Positions 34,529 through 43,639 of a DNA stretch of 64,000 bases are shown here, in pieces. The stretch covers positions 9,798 through 73,797 of the forward strand of contig CAZNUA010000010.1 of the NCBI GenBank assembly GCA_964576115.1, written 5' to 3'. The translations under genes were made by a program, and so were the position numbers. Under the pieces are notes generated by a model. That model saw only the letters and a list, made by a program, of their open reading frames with translations, was not told where the DNA came from and searched no databases. Origin of the DNA: CAYSYY01 sp964576115 [NCBI: uncultured Gemmatimonadota bacterium] (GTDB lineage: Bacteria; Blakebacterota; Blakebacteria; Blakebacterales). Position 1 is the stretch's first letter, and each line of letters begins with the position of its first letter.

Positions 34529-36559
34529 CTAGCTGATGAAGGAGAAGAACTCGAGGACGGACTGTACCCAGAAGATCCAGCGCAGGACCAGCTTCCAGGT
34601 ACCCCGGCGATCGGGGGTCCGCAGCCAGGAGTTGTTGGTGCGGTTGATGTCGAGGACGAGTTTTTCGGCGGGATCGATCACCACCGTATTGACTCCCGCC
34701 TCCCGCTCGTAGTGGAAGGTGACCGTCCGGTCCCGACCGTTCCAGCGTTCGATGATCTCCTCCCCGTCGCTGAACCCGACCAGCACCTCCACCGGCAGAA
34801 TCATCTCGCCCTGCCTCAGAATGGTCACCTCACTCAAGTATCCCCCGGCTGCGGCCTCCGGCACCGCCGGAGTCCATTCCGGTCCTCCTTCGGGCGCGGT
34901 GGGCGGCCGCTCGAGCGATCCGTGCGGTGCAGACCGGGGACGATTGGAGATCGGACCGACGGCGTAATCGATCACCTGGGCGTCGTTGTAGAACTGATCG
35001 AAGAATTCTCCCAGGTCGAGGTCGGAGACCTCGATCGCCACCTCGAAAAAATCCTCGGGGGTCGGGTGGCGAAACTTGTACCGGTCGTAATAGGTCGCGA
35101 GGACGCGCTGCCAGGTCTCCCAGCCGAGGAAGGCTTCCATTGTCCAGTGGAACAGCTCGCCCTTGTTGTAGGCGTTACCCCCGTAGGAAAGACGCTTCAG
35201 GTAGCTCGGACGGCTCAGCGGCTCCAGGGTGGCGATGCGGCGGTATCCGGGGGCGGCTCCCCAGCGGAAGGGGATTTCCACCTCGTCGAACACGACCGGC
35301 AGGTTGAAAAACGTCATCATCTCCCTGTTGGGGCCGTAGGCCACGTCCTGCACCCGCGATTCCGAATAGGAATTGAAACCTTCGTCGAGCCAGGCATGAA
35401 CAGTTTCGTTGTTGCCGACGATGCCGTACCAGTACCCGTGACCGAACTCGTGGACCGTGACTCCTTCGGGACGCAGAACGCCCCGGGCGGGGAAGAGGCC
35501 GGTACCGCCGGTGAAAAAGGTGGGGTACTCCATCCCGCCGGCACGGGAATTGTAAGCCGGATCGACGCAGGTGGCAGTGGTGTAGGGATAAGGCCCGAAC
35601 CATTCGCTGTAATACTTCACTCCGTATCTGACCGCCTGCAGGTAGCGTTCGGCCTGGCGCTTGTGTTCGGGACACAGCAGCAGGGTCAGCGCCACCGTGC
35701 GGCCCGGCATGAATTCGTAATCCTCGGTGTAGACCAGGTATTTCGGCCAGGCGGTCCAGGCGAAGTCATGAACCATCTCCTGACGGAAGCGATGGGTGGT
35801 GGTTCCGTCGGCGTGCACGTCGGGACGTCCCACCAGTTCGCCGGTCGCACCGACAACGCAGTTGCTGGGTAGGCGCAGGGAGACATCGTAAGTACCGTGA
35901 TCGGCGAAGTACTCCACCGGGAAATACTGATGGGCTTCCCACCCCTCGTCGGTCAGGACTCCGATCTTGGGGAACCACTGAGCCATGAAGTAGTAATCGC
36001 CGATGTACCCTGTCCGGGAAATCGGCCGGGGGACCTTCACGGTGAATTCCAGGTCGAGCCGGACCTCACCCCCGGCCGGCAGCGGATGAGGCAGCTCGAG
36101 CCGGAAGAGGGTCTGGTCCCAGGGATTGCCGTCGTCGGGCTGGATGTAGGCGAAGGTCTCCAGGATGTCTTCGCGGCCGAAGAACATGTTGGGCAGTACC
36201 TCGGCGCCGGTGACCTGGAGCCAGGCCAGTCTCTCGTCACTGATATCGGCGGGCAGTCTGCCGCCGGCCAGCGTCAGCCAGGTGCTGCCGTCGGTCTTCC
36301 AGGCGTTGTAATACGCGTGGAACCACAGCTCGGTGACCGGATTGCGGGTGGCGTTGCGGAAGGTCAGTATTTCGTTCCCGCTTACGAGATGAGTTTCGGT
36401 GTCCAGGGTGACATCCATCTCGTAGGAGGCGATCGGCCGGAAGGTCGGATCGGGAATGGCCACTCCGGTCGGGAGTTGGGCTCGAACCGGGGCGAGAGTC
36501 AACAGAGAGGTCAGAACAACGGCCAGAGTGGTGATCGTGAGGGGAGGGCGAAATGTCAT
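34529..36559 (-). CDS. Exported M1-family (gluzincin) metallopeptidase
   Basis: 676 aa from the ATG at 36559. A signal peptide (about 1-27, ending VRAQ) is followed by the M1 N-terminal beta domain, then the zinc site HEFGHGYWYG with the third ligand Glu in WLDEGFNSYSES 18 residues on, and the GGMEYPTFF motif (GAMEN-like exopeptidase loop) just ahead. It is thus an aminopeptidase-type enzyme acting in the periplasm or outside. A strong promoter lies upstream, divergent from the SPOR gene. Confidence 0.88.
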   Translation of the reverse strand: MTFRPPLTITTLAVVLTSLLTLAPVRAQLPTGVAIPDPTFRPIASYEMDVTLDTETHLVSGNEILTFRNATRNPVTELWFHAYYNAWKTDGSTWLTLAGGRLPADISDERLAWLQVTGAEVLPNMFFGREDILETFAYIQPDDGNPWDQTLFRLELPHPLPAGGEVRLDLEFTVKVPRPISRTGYIGDYYFMAQWFPKIGVLTDEGWEAHQYFPVEYFADHGTYDVSLRLPSNCVVGATGELVGRPDVHADGTTTHRFRQEMVHDFAWTAWPKYLVYTEDYEFMPGRTVALTLLLCPEHKRQAERYLQAVRYGVKYYSEWFGPYPYTTATCVDPAYNSRAGGMEYPTFFTGGTGLFPARGVLRPEGVTVHEFGHGYWYGIVGNNETVHAWLDEGFNSYSESRVQDVAYGPNREMMTFFNLPVVFDEVEIPFRWGAAPGYRRIATLEPLSRPSYLKRLSYGGNAYNKGELFHWTMEAFLGWETWQRVLATYYDRYKFRHPTPEDFFEVAIEVSDLDLGEFFDQFYNDAQVIDYAVGPISNRPRSAPHGSLERPPTAPEGGPEWTPAVPEAAAGGYLSEVTILRQGEMILPVEVLVGFSDGEEIIERWNGRDRTVTFHYEREAGVNTVVIDPAEKLVLDINRTNNSWLRTPDRRGTWKLVLRWIFWVQSVLEFFSFIS

Positions 36560-36630
36560 GTCAATGCCTCGCAGCTGGTGAAAGGCGCATCCCGACAGCA
36601 ATTCAGGGAATGATCGAGGACTCGCCCGGC

Positions 36631-36660
36631 ATTATCCCCGTCCGATTTCCGGAGTGTCAA
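36631..36660 (-). promoter_or_regulatory. Sigma70-type promoter for the M1 peptidase gene
   Basis: Minus strand: -35 TTGACA (36660-36655, perfect), 18-bp spacer, -10 GATAAT (36636-36631, 5/6). Expected start near 36624, about 65 nt before the ATG at 36559. Confidence 0.6.
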
Positions 36661-36674
36661 GGCGCGCCCCCCGG

Positions 36675-36704
36675 TTGACCGGACCACATCCGACCGGGTA
36701 GGCT
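36675..36704 (+). promoter_or_regulatory. Sigma70-type promoter for the SPOR lipoprotein gene
   Basis: -35 TTGACC (36675-36680), 18-bp spacer, -10 TAGGCT (36699-36704). It is back to back with the promoter of the M1 peptidase: the two -35 boxes are 14 bp apart, leaving room for shared control. Confidence 0.45.
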
Positions 36705-36767
36705 GGAAGAGACGATTTCTCAAATGGGTTTCTCGACCCGGGTTTCGGGCAGGGAGTGAAAAGAGCG

Positions 36768-37268
36768 ATGAAACAGATGTCAACAGGTCTGGTCGTCACG
36801 GTTGCGGTCGGGGCGTGCGCCCTGATGCTCACAGCCTGCGGTGGAGGAGGAGATTCCGCAGCCTCGGATACCGCCGGTACACCCGCCGCCGAGCCTGAAG
36901 CAGCCGCCCCGGCCAGCGAGCCGGAACCGGCTGAGAGCGAACCGACTCCCGCCCAGGCCGAGCCCGCCGCTGAAGCCCGGGTCGTTCGTGAGCAGGAGGA
37001 AAGCCCCTACGGCTTCTATACCGTCCAGGTATCCTCCTGGCAGACCGAGCGCAAGGCCCGCCAGCAGACCGAGCACTACCGGAGCCTCGGACTGGAAGCC
37101 TATGTTCAGCGAGTGGATCTGGAGGACAGGGGGATCTGGTACCGGGTCAGAATCGGTCGCTATCCCTCGCTCACCGAGGCCCGGCGTGCCGCCGCCGCGC
37201 TCAGGGACATCCCCGAGTCTGAAACCTGGGTGGATAACTTCCGATCGGGGACTCTGCCGCCGCCCTGA
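36768..37268 (+). CDS. SPOR-domain lipoprotein
   Basis: 166 aa from the ATG at 36768; a GTG at 36756 is also possible. Signal peptide with lipobox LTAC (Cys near 24), then a low-complexity Ala/Glu/Pro linker (about 25-75), then a SPOR domain (about 80-160: GFYTVQVSSWQTERKARQQTEHYRSLGLEAYVQ, with GIWYRVRIGRYPSLTEARRAAAAL). SPOR domains bind denuded peptidoglycan glycans and place proteins at the division septum. It is probably an outer-membrane lipoprotein involved in envelope constriction or maintenance. Confidence 0.85.
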   Translation: MKQMSTGLVVTVAVGACALMLTACGGGGDSAASDTAGTPAAEPEAAAPASEPEPAESEPTPAQAEPAAEARVVREQEESPYGFYTVQVSSWQTERKARQQTEHYRSLGLEAYVQRVDLEDRGIWYRVRIGRYPSLTEARRAAAALRDIPESETWVDNFRSGTLPPP

Positions 37269-37295
37269 TCGCGGGTCGGTTCGCCGACCGACGGT

Positions 37296-38351
37296 TCAGG
37301 ACACCATCGGTCGGCCGATCAGTCCTTCCAGACTCTCGAGCAGACCGGGATCGCGGGCTCCGGCGCCCAGCTGCAGGGAATCGCTCGGGGTCGAGATGAG
37401 CAGCACTTTACGCCCCGGTGATATCTCCGGCAGGATCAGGGGCATACCGTTCACCGCATCGAGCATGATCATCAGGTCGGGATAGCGGGCCAGCAGTTCG
37501 CCTTCCCGTTCCAGCGTCAGAAAGGTTCCCACAGCCTGCAGCCTGAAAGGTGGGGCGTCGATGGCCACGACCGACATCCCGCTCGAGTAATTCACCCGAT
37601 TCCCGGTTATTTCGATCTCGCCCCAGTAGTTGGCCGTCATGCGTTCGCTGTACCAGGCGGCGGCTTTCTCGGTGCTGTCGGCCAGGGTGCGGCGGTACTC
37701 CCGTCCGAGGGCGGTGGCGGTATGGATGCCGCCGGGAACGCCGCCGCCGATGACCTGCTGGAGGGGAACCGGGTTGCGTGCTACGCTGACCGCCCCTCCG
37801 GCCTGTGCGGCCGCCCGTCGGATGAGTTTATCCGCAACCTGAAGAGTGGCCGAAACATACATTTCGACATACTCCCCCCGTTCGGGGTCGCCGCCGGCGC
37901 AGGCCTGCCAGGAAATGAAATCGGCCAGGTTGCTCAAACCGAGGGTGCCCTGCAGGGCCAGCGGGTGACCGCGTCCGTCCCCCGGCAGATCGACCACGGG
38001 CAGGCCGAGGACCGCTGACTGCAGCCACCCGTCCACGATGCCGCGACCGCCCATTCCTTCGGGAATGAGGCCGGTCAGTTCTCCGCTCAGGTGTTCGCGC
38101 AGCAGTTCCACCGCTCGCATGTGATCACCAGGTTTGATATGGAAGCGGCGTCCGACCGGGGCTTCGGCTACCGAGCAACTGGCCAGCAGGCCGTCACCGG
38201 GGTGGTTCTCGGGATGGACGAGTTCGGGTCGCCCGAGCCCGAAGGCGGTCCGTCCCAGGGCGAGCCCCTCGGCCACGCTGCCACCCCCGCCTCCACCCAG
38301 CAGGGCTCCCCCCCAGACAGTATCTTCCAGCCAGGTTTGAGATATCTGCAT
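37296..38351 (-). CDS. DUF917-family protein
   Basis: 351 aa. The Gly-rich N-terminal motif LEDTVWGGALLGGGGGGSVAEGLALG (starting at residue 8) and the PEGMGGRGIVDGWLQSAVLGLPVVDLPGDGRGHPLALQ region (starting near residue 95) are family landmarks. DUF917 proteins are related to hydantoinase-like operons and have no proven activity. The protein has no signal peptide and is likely cytoplasmic. It converges with the SPOR gene (27-bp gap). Confidence 0.75.
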   Translation of the reverse strand: MQISQTWLEDTVWGGALLGGGGGGSVAEGLALGRTAFGLGRPELVHPENHPGDGLLASCSVAEAPVGRRFHIKPGDHMRAVELLREHLSGELTGLIPEGMGGRGIVDGWLQSAVLGLPVVDLPGDGRGHPLALQGTLGLSNLADFISWQACAGGDPERGEYVEMYVSATLQVADKLIRRAAAQAGGAVSVARNPVPLQQVIGGGVPGGIHTATALGREYRRTLADSTEKAAAWYSERMTANYWGEIEITGNRVNYSSGMSVVAIDAPPFRLQAVGTFLTLEREGELLARYPDLMIMLDAVNGMPLILPEISPGRKVLLISTPSDSLQLGAGARDPGLLESLEGLIGRPMVS

Positions 38352-38489
38352 AGTGATGAAACCATACCTATTTCGGGGAGTATCAGCAAGCCCGGGGGAT
38401 TCCTCTGGCCCGGATGACAGGGTGTCAGGTATCCTTTCTTATCAGGGAATACGTCGAGCGCAGCCAGCCGCACAGCCAACGGGAGAATC

Positions 38490-39605
38490 GTGAAGAAGAT
38501 CATTCTTCTCCTCCTCCTTCTTCTCATCGCCGCTCCGCCGGTGAGTTGGAAGATGAAAGACGAACGTCGGGCCGACGTCGTCATCGTTGATGCTTCGGTG
38601 ACCGGTGAGGAGTGCCGGCAGCATGCCGGCCTGGTCTGGCTGCTGGAACAGATGCGGATCCAGAACCCGGAAGGACGTCAGCACGTCCTGCACGATTTTT
38701 ACGGCTATTTCCCCTTCCGGCAGGATGAAGTCCGCCGTCTGGAACCGGTCTTTCTCGAAGGGACCGATCTGCTCTATATCGCCGACACGGCGGGGGTGTG
38801 GCGGAGCAGCCTCGAGGATTTCGAACTGCTTCGCGATCGGGATCGCGATGAGATCAAGCACTCCGGCCTGGCCCGGAGCGAAGTGCGGGCGATCACCGAA
38901 TACATCGATAACGGCGGTCTGGCGGTCGGCGAAGCCTTACTCTTCGCGGGCCGTTACGAGGGCGGCATACCCACCCGCCGGGAACTCGAAGAAGCCTTCG
39001 GAGTCACCTGGACCGGCTGGGTCGGCGGCTGGTTCAAGGATTTGAATAACGTCAAACAGGTTCCGTTCTGGTGCCGTGCGCTCTATGAGCGCATGACCGG
39101 CAACCTGTGGGAATTCCGGGGCAGCGGAGTGCTCCTGTTCAATGAAGCCAGAAACGAGTTCTTCGTCCTCACCTATGGTGCGGAGATGCGCGAGCCGCGC
39201 CCGGAGATCATCATTACCCGACGCGACCAGGCCCTCAGCGGGGCGGTCGAATCGGGCGTGCCCCAATGGGGTTGGTTCGAAGTCGTCGAAGCGATCAACC
39301 CGGAGGGCGTCAGAGCCCTGATCAGACTCAATCTGAGCACTTCGGGGCAGCAGGTTCTCGAGAGCAAGGGCCTGCCGTCCTCCTTCCCGGCCGTGGTGTC
39401 GCAGTATCTGGGTCGCGAGACGTACTACCTGGCTGTCGACCTGAGTTATGTCCCGACCTGGCTGGGACCGGTTCAGGTCAACTGGATGCCGGAGATCCGG
39501 GCCACCCTGGCCTCCCTGGTCGAATCGCAGTTCCAGGGCGAAGAAGCGTTCTGGACGTTCTATATTCCCTTCCTGCGCAACCTGTTCGAACAGATCGCCC
39601 ACTGA
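38490..39605 (+). CDS. Exported or membrane-anchored protein of unknown function
   Basis: 371 aa, GTG start. A short N-terminal hydrophobic helix (about 3-15) serves as anchor or signal. The domain opens with a strand VVIVDASVTG followed by GLVWLLEQMRI and later NGGLAVGEALLFAGRYEGG, a pattern like the GATase-like DUF4350 fold seen in other exported proteins; I cannot confirm this. A second half (about 200-370) has an alpha/beta composition with no motif I know. It ends just before a strong bidirectional terminator. Confidence 0.55.
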   Translation: MKKIILLLLLLLIAAPPVSWKMKDERRADVVIVDASVTGEECRQHAGLVWLLEQMRIQNPEGRQHVLHDFYGYFPFRQDEVRRLEPVFLEGTDLLYIADTAGVWRSSLEDFELLRDRDRDEIKHSGLARSEVRAITEYIDNGGLAVGEALLFAGRYEGGIPTRRELEEAFGVTWTGWVGGWFKDLNNVKQVPFWCRALYERMTGNLWEFRGSGVLLFNEARNEFFVLTYGAEMREPRPEIIITRRDQALSGAVESGVPQWGWFEVVEAINPEGVRALIRLNLSTSGQQVLESKGLPSSFPAVVSQYLGRETYYLAVDLSYVPTWLGPVQVNWMPEIRATLASLVESQFQGEEAFWTFYIPFLRNLFEQIAH

Positions 39606-39627
39606 TACGGAATTTCCTGCGGAGAAC

Positions 39628-39662
39628 CAAAAACCCCGCCGGGGTGAACCGGCGGGGCTTTT
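39628..39662. terminator. Bidirectional intrinsic terminator
   Basis: Perfect 9-bp stem CCCCGCCGG (39634-39642) and CCGGCGGGG (39649-39657) with a 6-nt loop. On the plus strand it is followed by CTTTT, and on the minus strand by TTTTT. It lies between the convergent genes ending at 39605 (+) and 39709 (-) and should stop transcription from both sides. It is the clearest intrinsic terminator in the window. Confidence 0.9.
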
Positions 39663-39708
39663 CGGGGAACCGGCGGTCTCGATCGGCCGGCCCCGGATCA
39701 CGGCGAGC

Positions 39709-41007
39709 TCAGGGCAGCATGACCCGGCTGATTTCGGCCAGGAAAAGACGGCGCCGGGCGCTGGTGCGTTCCTGATTGTAGCGGTAGGTCTCCTCGAACT
39801 GTACCTCGAGGACGACCTCGATCTCGCGCATCTCCGCGAAATCGAGCATGATCTGCTCGGGTTCCGAGAGATAGGGTGAGATCGTCAACCCGACGTAGTT
39901 CTGATCTACCTGGAGGTGAAGCTGATCGTCGAGCCGGACCAGGGTGCCGCTGATCAGAGCCCGGTTGATCTCCATCGCGAACCATTCCTCCCAGTCCTCG
40001 CTCTGATTCCATACCAGGGAAGCAATGTCGAGCACGCTGGCGGTGGATTCTTCGGCTTGCTGGTCGGGAGTAAGGATCACGCACGGTCCGAAAACCTGTT
40101 CGACACGCAGTTCGTCAATCTCCTCGGCGATAAAGAGATTGGCCGGTATGGTGTCCTCTTCAGCCCTGATGAAACGTGGATTGGAGCCCCAGATGGTATC
40201 CAGTCGGCTGGGCACCTGGATGACGATCAGTTCGTCGGTGCCCTGCTGGATGAAGCCGATGGCTTCCTCGGTGCGCTCGAACTGGGTGCCGGGCTGGTAC
40301 ACGTAGTAGGGTTCGTTGGCGGCCGAATTCAGGATGGCCCAGGTGCCGATACCGAGGGCGATAACGACAACGGCGATGATGAGTATGCCCGTCAGACCCC
40401 CGCCGGTCCGGCCGACCGTCGTGTCGAGATCGATGCCCTCGAGGCCCCCGATCGGTTCCCCCCGGGTGATCGCCATCGGCTTCGGAGTCTGCCATTTACG
40501 GAGTTTCAGGTCGACCGAGGTTTGCAGCTCGGCCGGACATTCGGAAACGCGCTCGAACATGTTGCCGAGGGCGGCCTCGAGTTCGGCCAGCATCCTGGCC
40601 ATCGGGCTCTCGGGATGGGGTGTGGGGAGAGCCTCCTCCTCGGTTTCCTCATCCCCGGTCTCGACCGTCTCGCTCCCGGCCGCTTCCGTATCCGGCGCCG
40701 GGAAGGGAGTTTCCTCCACCGCCGTGGCTGCGGTTTCTTCCTCGTCTTCGGCCGGGACGGCGGGCTTTGACTTGACCGGTGTATCGGGCAGGAGCACCTC
40801 GATGATTGTCCGGTCACTGAGGTCCTTGACCCGAAGAGCCGGATCGGCACCCTTCTGGAGCCACACGTAGAACCCGGCTCCCAGAATCTCATCCGACATC
40901 TTCACGCCGTTGAACGTTTCGAGCAGTTTTTCGGCGATGGTGCGGTCCTGGTGAACACCTTCCACATAGAACCCGTAGAGTGTCTTCGCCTGCCAGTATC
41001 TGGCCAT
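39709..41007 (-). CDS. Single-pass membrane protein with acidic linker, unknown function
   Basis: 432 aa from the ATG at 41007 (GGAGGAG upstream). A compact N-terminal domain (about 1-75, rich in KTLYGFYVEG-type residues), a long acidic Ala/Glu/Thr linker (about 80-130), a helical segment (about 130-165), one membrane helix (about 203-222) and a C-terminal domain of about 200 residues outside the cytoplasm. The arrangement resembles signalling or scaffold proteins, but I recognise no domain. A good promoter is close upstream. Confidence 0.55.
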   Translation of the reverse strand: MARYWQAKTLYGFYVEGVHQDRTIAEKLLETFNGVKMSDEILGAGFYVWLQKGADPALRVKDLSDRTIIEVLLPDTPVKSKPAVPAEDEEETAATAVEETPFPAPDTEAAGSETVETGDEETEEEALPTPHPESPMARMLAELEAALGNMFERVSECPAELQTSVDLKLRKWQTPKPMAITRGEPIGGLEGIDLDTTVGRTGGGLTGILIIAVVVIALGIGTWAILNSAANEPYYVYQPGTQFERTEEAIGFIQQGTDELIVIQVPSRLDTIWGSNPRFIRAEEDTIPANLFIAEEIDELRVEQVFGPCVILTPDQQAEESTASVLDIASLVWNQSEDWEEWFAMEINRALISGTLVRLDDQLHLQVDQNYVGLTISPYLSEPEQIMLDFAEMREIEVVLEVQFEETYRYNQERTSARRRLFLAEISRVMLP

Positions 41008-41040
41008 TCTGTTCACTCCTCCGGTCGAAGTTCGGAGCGA

Positions 41041-41069
41041 ATACTAGTGAGGGGGCCTGCCTTCGTCAA
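41041..41069 (-). promoter_or_regulatory. Sigma70-type promoter for the membrane protein at 39709
   Basis: Minus strand: -35 TTGACG (41069-41064), 17-bp spacer, -10 TAGTAT (41046-41041). The predicted start is near 41034, about 27 nt before the ATG at 41007. Confidence 0.5.
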
Positions 41070-41098
41070 TCGGCATTACCGGCCGCTTCCTCTCTGTA

Positions 41099-41127
41099 TT
41101 CAGACGTTCGGCGGGCTTGTCTATATA
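41099..41127 (+). promoter_or_regulatory. Promoter upstream of the cobalamin riboswitch
   Basis: -35 TTCAGA (41099-41104), 17-bp spacer, -10 TATATA (41122-41127). Spacing is ideal; the hexamers are 4/6 matches. It would give a leader of roughly 410 nt, which starts before the riboswitch core. Confidence 0.4.
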
Positions 41128-41235
41128 TAGCACTCCCGGGCCCCGATGACTCGCATCGAATGCGTCCCGGGCGGCTGTGGGCAGCTGCCTCTTGCCGGGC
41201 CGGACCGGGGGCATTACCGTGCGTGATATCAGACT

Positions 41236-41446
41236 GCTCCCCAGTGATCCCGTCGGGATCGGAGAGGGAAGCCGGTGAGAGTCCGGCGCGGCCCCCGCCA
41301 CTGTAACCGGGGACCCGCAGCGCCCGGCCCACAAGGGGCCGGCCGCCACTGGCAGGGCAGGTCGTTTAAGCGCGGCCCACCTGCCGGGAAGGTGCGGTGC
41401 GGGAGTGATCCGGAAGCCAGGAGACCTGCTGGGGTGTGGCGACACC
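41236..41446 (+). promoter_or_regulatory. Cobalamin (B12) riboswitch
   Basis: The conserved B12-box elements are in order: GGGAAGCCGGTGAGAGTCCGG (41265 onward), the GCGGCCCCCGCCACTGTAA core, then AAGCCAGGAGACCTGC (41413 onward) followed by a terminal hairpin GGTGTGGCGACACC. No U-tract terminator follows. A G-run at 41451-41460 can pair with the C-run near 41503-41516, so control is likely at translation initiation of the receptor gene whose start is at 41544. Edges are approximate. Confidence 0.93.
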
Positions 41447-41543
41447 AGCCCGCGGGGGGGGTGCGTTCGCGTCCGGCTCCTCAGGCCGCACGCCCGCCGT
41501 CCCGCCCCCCGGGATCAAAACCTGCATGCCGACAGGGGGAGTC

Positions 41544-43454
41544 ATGAACACGCGTATCCTGGTTTGCATCCTCGGGTGCCTCGCGGGCGGCGCGGTACCC
41601 CGGGGAGCGAGGGCCCAGCTTCCCGAGTACGTCTTCGATCCCGTCATTGTCACCGCCACCCGAACCCCGACCTCGATCAGTCAGGTGGGTTCTTCGGTCG
41701 CTGTCGTGACCGGTTCCGAGCTGCGGGCCCGGGGTGCCGCCACGCTGCTGGAGGGGCTGGCCTTCGTGCCCGGTCTGGTACAGATCCAGGCCGGCTCTGC
41801 GGCCGGTACTGCAACCGTCTTCATGCGCGGTGCCAAAGGCGATCACCTGCTCGTTCTCGTGGACGGTATCGAAGTCAACGATCCGCTCACTCCCGGCAAC
41901 AGCTTCGATTTCAGCACCTTTCCGACCGACGCGATCGAGCGGATCGAAATCGTGCGGGGGCCGCAGAGCACCCTGTACGGATCTGACGCCGTGGCCGGCG
42001 TGATCAACATCATCACCCGCCCCCCCGGCGAGGCCGTCGCCCCGTGGGCGACCTTCGAGGGGGGCTCGTACGAAACCCTGAACGCCGCCGCGGGCGTGAG
42101 CGGGACTCTGGCTGGAAACCGGATCCGTCTCGAGATCGCCCGGCGCCAGCTCGGCGGGATCTCGAGTGCGGCCGAAGCCGACGGCAACACCGAGCCCGAC
42201 GACTGGAATATGTGGTCGGGTGCCATGAGCCTCGAGCGTCAGGTGGGACGCGGAGAGCTGACTGCCACGCTGCGGGGCAGCCGTTCCCGTTTCGATATCG
42301 ACGATTTCGGCGGGCCTTTCGGAGACGATCCCAATGCTCTCGACCACCGTCAGGATCTGACCGGCAGTGTGCGCTACCGGTCGACTCCGGGAACGCGGTG
42401 GACCCACAGTCTGCTCCTCGGTGCCACGGCCGTTCGCCGGACCGGCTTCGACGGCGCCGATCCCGATCATGCCGACGAGCGGGTCAATTCGGAGTACCGC
42501 GGGCTGGTCCAGAGTGCACAGTGGCAGCACGAGGTGGTTCTGGCCGATCATCGCCTGACCGCCGGTCTGGCCTGGGAGCGCCGCAGCGGGCAGAGCCGGT
42601 ATGCGTCGGACTCGGGCGGCTGGCTGTATTCCGAGAACCTGCCCTGGCAGGCCCGGTCGGTAACGGCTCTCTACGTCCAGGATCAGTTCGGTCTCGGTCC
42701 CGTCGCCCTGACCCTCGGCGGCCGGATCGATGTCTGGAGCGGGTATGGCGTCCATCCCACCATGCGGGCGGCGGCGGTCGTTCCAATCGGGCGGATTCTG
42801 GTGAGATCTTCGATCGGTACCGCTTTCCGTACCCCCTCGATCTACCAGTGCTTCAGCCCCCGGTACGGAAACGCCGATCTGGAGGCCGAGCGCTCGCTGG
42901 GGTACGACCTGGGACTCGAGGTGCCTCTGACCGATCGCGCCCGGGTGGGGGTGAGCGTCTACCGTCAGAACGTGACCGATCTGATCGATTTTATCACCGA
43001 TCCCACGACCTGGATTTCGCAGTATGTCAACCGGAGCGAGGTTGTGATGCAGGGGGCGGAAGGGGAGGTCCGGCTCGCGCTCTCCGACAGACTGGGAGCC
43101 GAAGCGGGTCTGACGCTGATGCAGGCCCGCGACGAAACCGCCGGCGAGGATCTGGTCCGACGTCCCGCCCTGACCGCGACGCTCGGCCTCGACTGGCACA
43201 GTGCGGGAGCCCTGTATGGCTCGGCCCGGTTCCGCCATGTCGGGAAGCGTTCCGATATCGACTTCCATTCCCCGCCGTATCCCGTCGTCGATCTCGAACC
43301 CGTCACCCTGGTCGAGGCCGAACTCGGGTACGAAGCGACGGAACATCTCGGATTGCGCGTGCGTCTGCGCAACATCACCGATGCCGATCCGGTGTGGGTC
43401 TGGGGATACGGGGCCATGGGCCGGGCGTTCTACCTCGGGCTCCTGATCCACTGA
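41544..43454 (+). CDS. btuB: BtuB-like TonB-dependent vitamin B12 receptor
   Basis: 636 aa from the ATG at 41544 (GGGGAG site). Signal peptide (to about 25, ARAQ), TonB-box-like DPVIVTATRTP at about 32-42, plug (about 40-160, FMRGAKGDHLLVLVDGIEVND and IEIVRGPQSTLYGSDAVAG), then a 22-strand-type barrel ending MGRAFYLGLLIH. The plug motifs match BtuB/cobalamin receptors, and the riboswitch directly upstream makes cobalamin or a relative the expected ligand. It lacks neighbouring btuFCD genes, so the inner-membrane importer is elsewhere. Confidence 0.9.
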   Translation: MNTRILVCILGCLAGGAVPRGARAQLPEYVFDPVIVTATRTPTSISQVGSSVAVVTGSELRARGAATLLEGLAFVPGLVQIQAGSAAGTATVFMRGAKGDHLLVLVDGIEVNDPLTPGNSFDFSTFPTDAIERIEIVRGPQSTLYGSDAVAGVINIITRPPGEAVAPWATFEGGSYETLNAAAGVSGTLAGNRIRLEIARRQLGGISSAAEADGNTEPDDWNMWSGAMSLERQVGRGELTATLRGSRSRFDIDDFGGPFGDDPNALDHRQDLTGSVRYRSTPGTRWTHSLLLGATAVRRTGFDGADPDHADERVNSEYRGLVQSAQWQHEVVLADHRLTAGLAWERRSGQSRYASDSGGWLYSENLPWQARSVTALYVQDQFGLGPVALTLGGRIDVWSGYGVHPTMRAAAVVPIGRILVRSSIGTAFRTPSIYQCFSPRYGNADLEAERSLGYDLGLEVPLTDRARVGVSVYRQNVTDLIDFITDPTTWISQYVNRSEVVMQGAEGEVRLALSDRLGAEAGLTLMQARDETAGEDLVRRPALTATLGLDWHSAGALYGSARFRHVGKRSDIDFHSPPYPVVDLEPVTLVEAELGYEATEHLGLRVRLRNITDADPVWVWGYGAMGRAFYLGLLIH

Positions 43455-43493
43455 GCCGGGTGACTTCGGTCGGGCCTGTCTGTTACTCTAGTT

Positions 43494-43637
43494 CCCGTCC
43501 GGAAACGGTTCTTTTCCGCGATCTCGGCGTCAGTCGGCCGGGTTCCTTGTGCGACGTACAGTCAGTACGCCTCCGCGCAACCCGTTGACTTCCTTGACCT
43601 CGCGGAAAAGTCCTCGTTCCCGCCTCGGGAACCACGC
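43494..43637. repeat. Inverted-repeat element A4 (core plus nested arms)
   Basis: Outer arms TTCCCG and CGGGAA frame inner arms TTTTCCGCGA (43521-43530 region) and its reverse complement TCGCGGAAAA near 43602-43611. The centre, CTTGTGCGACGTACAGTC and AGTACGCCTCCGCGC, is a variant of the core of elements A2/A3. On the opposite strand the core reads GCGCGGAGGCGTAC then GTACGTCGCACAAG. The element begins 40 bp past the btuB stop and is directly followed by the hairpin at 43640. Confidence 0.75.
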
Positions 43638-43639
43638 TT

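Noticed and set aside
41451-41520. G-run/C-run stem after the riboswitch as an intrinsic terminator
   Set aside because: No U-tract follows and the receptor start lies just downstream, so translational control is more likely.
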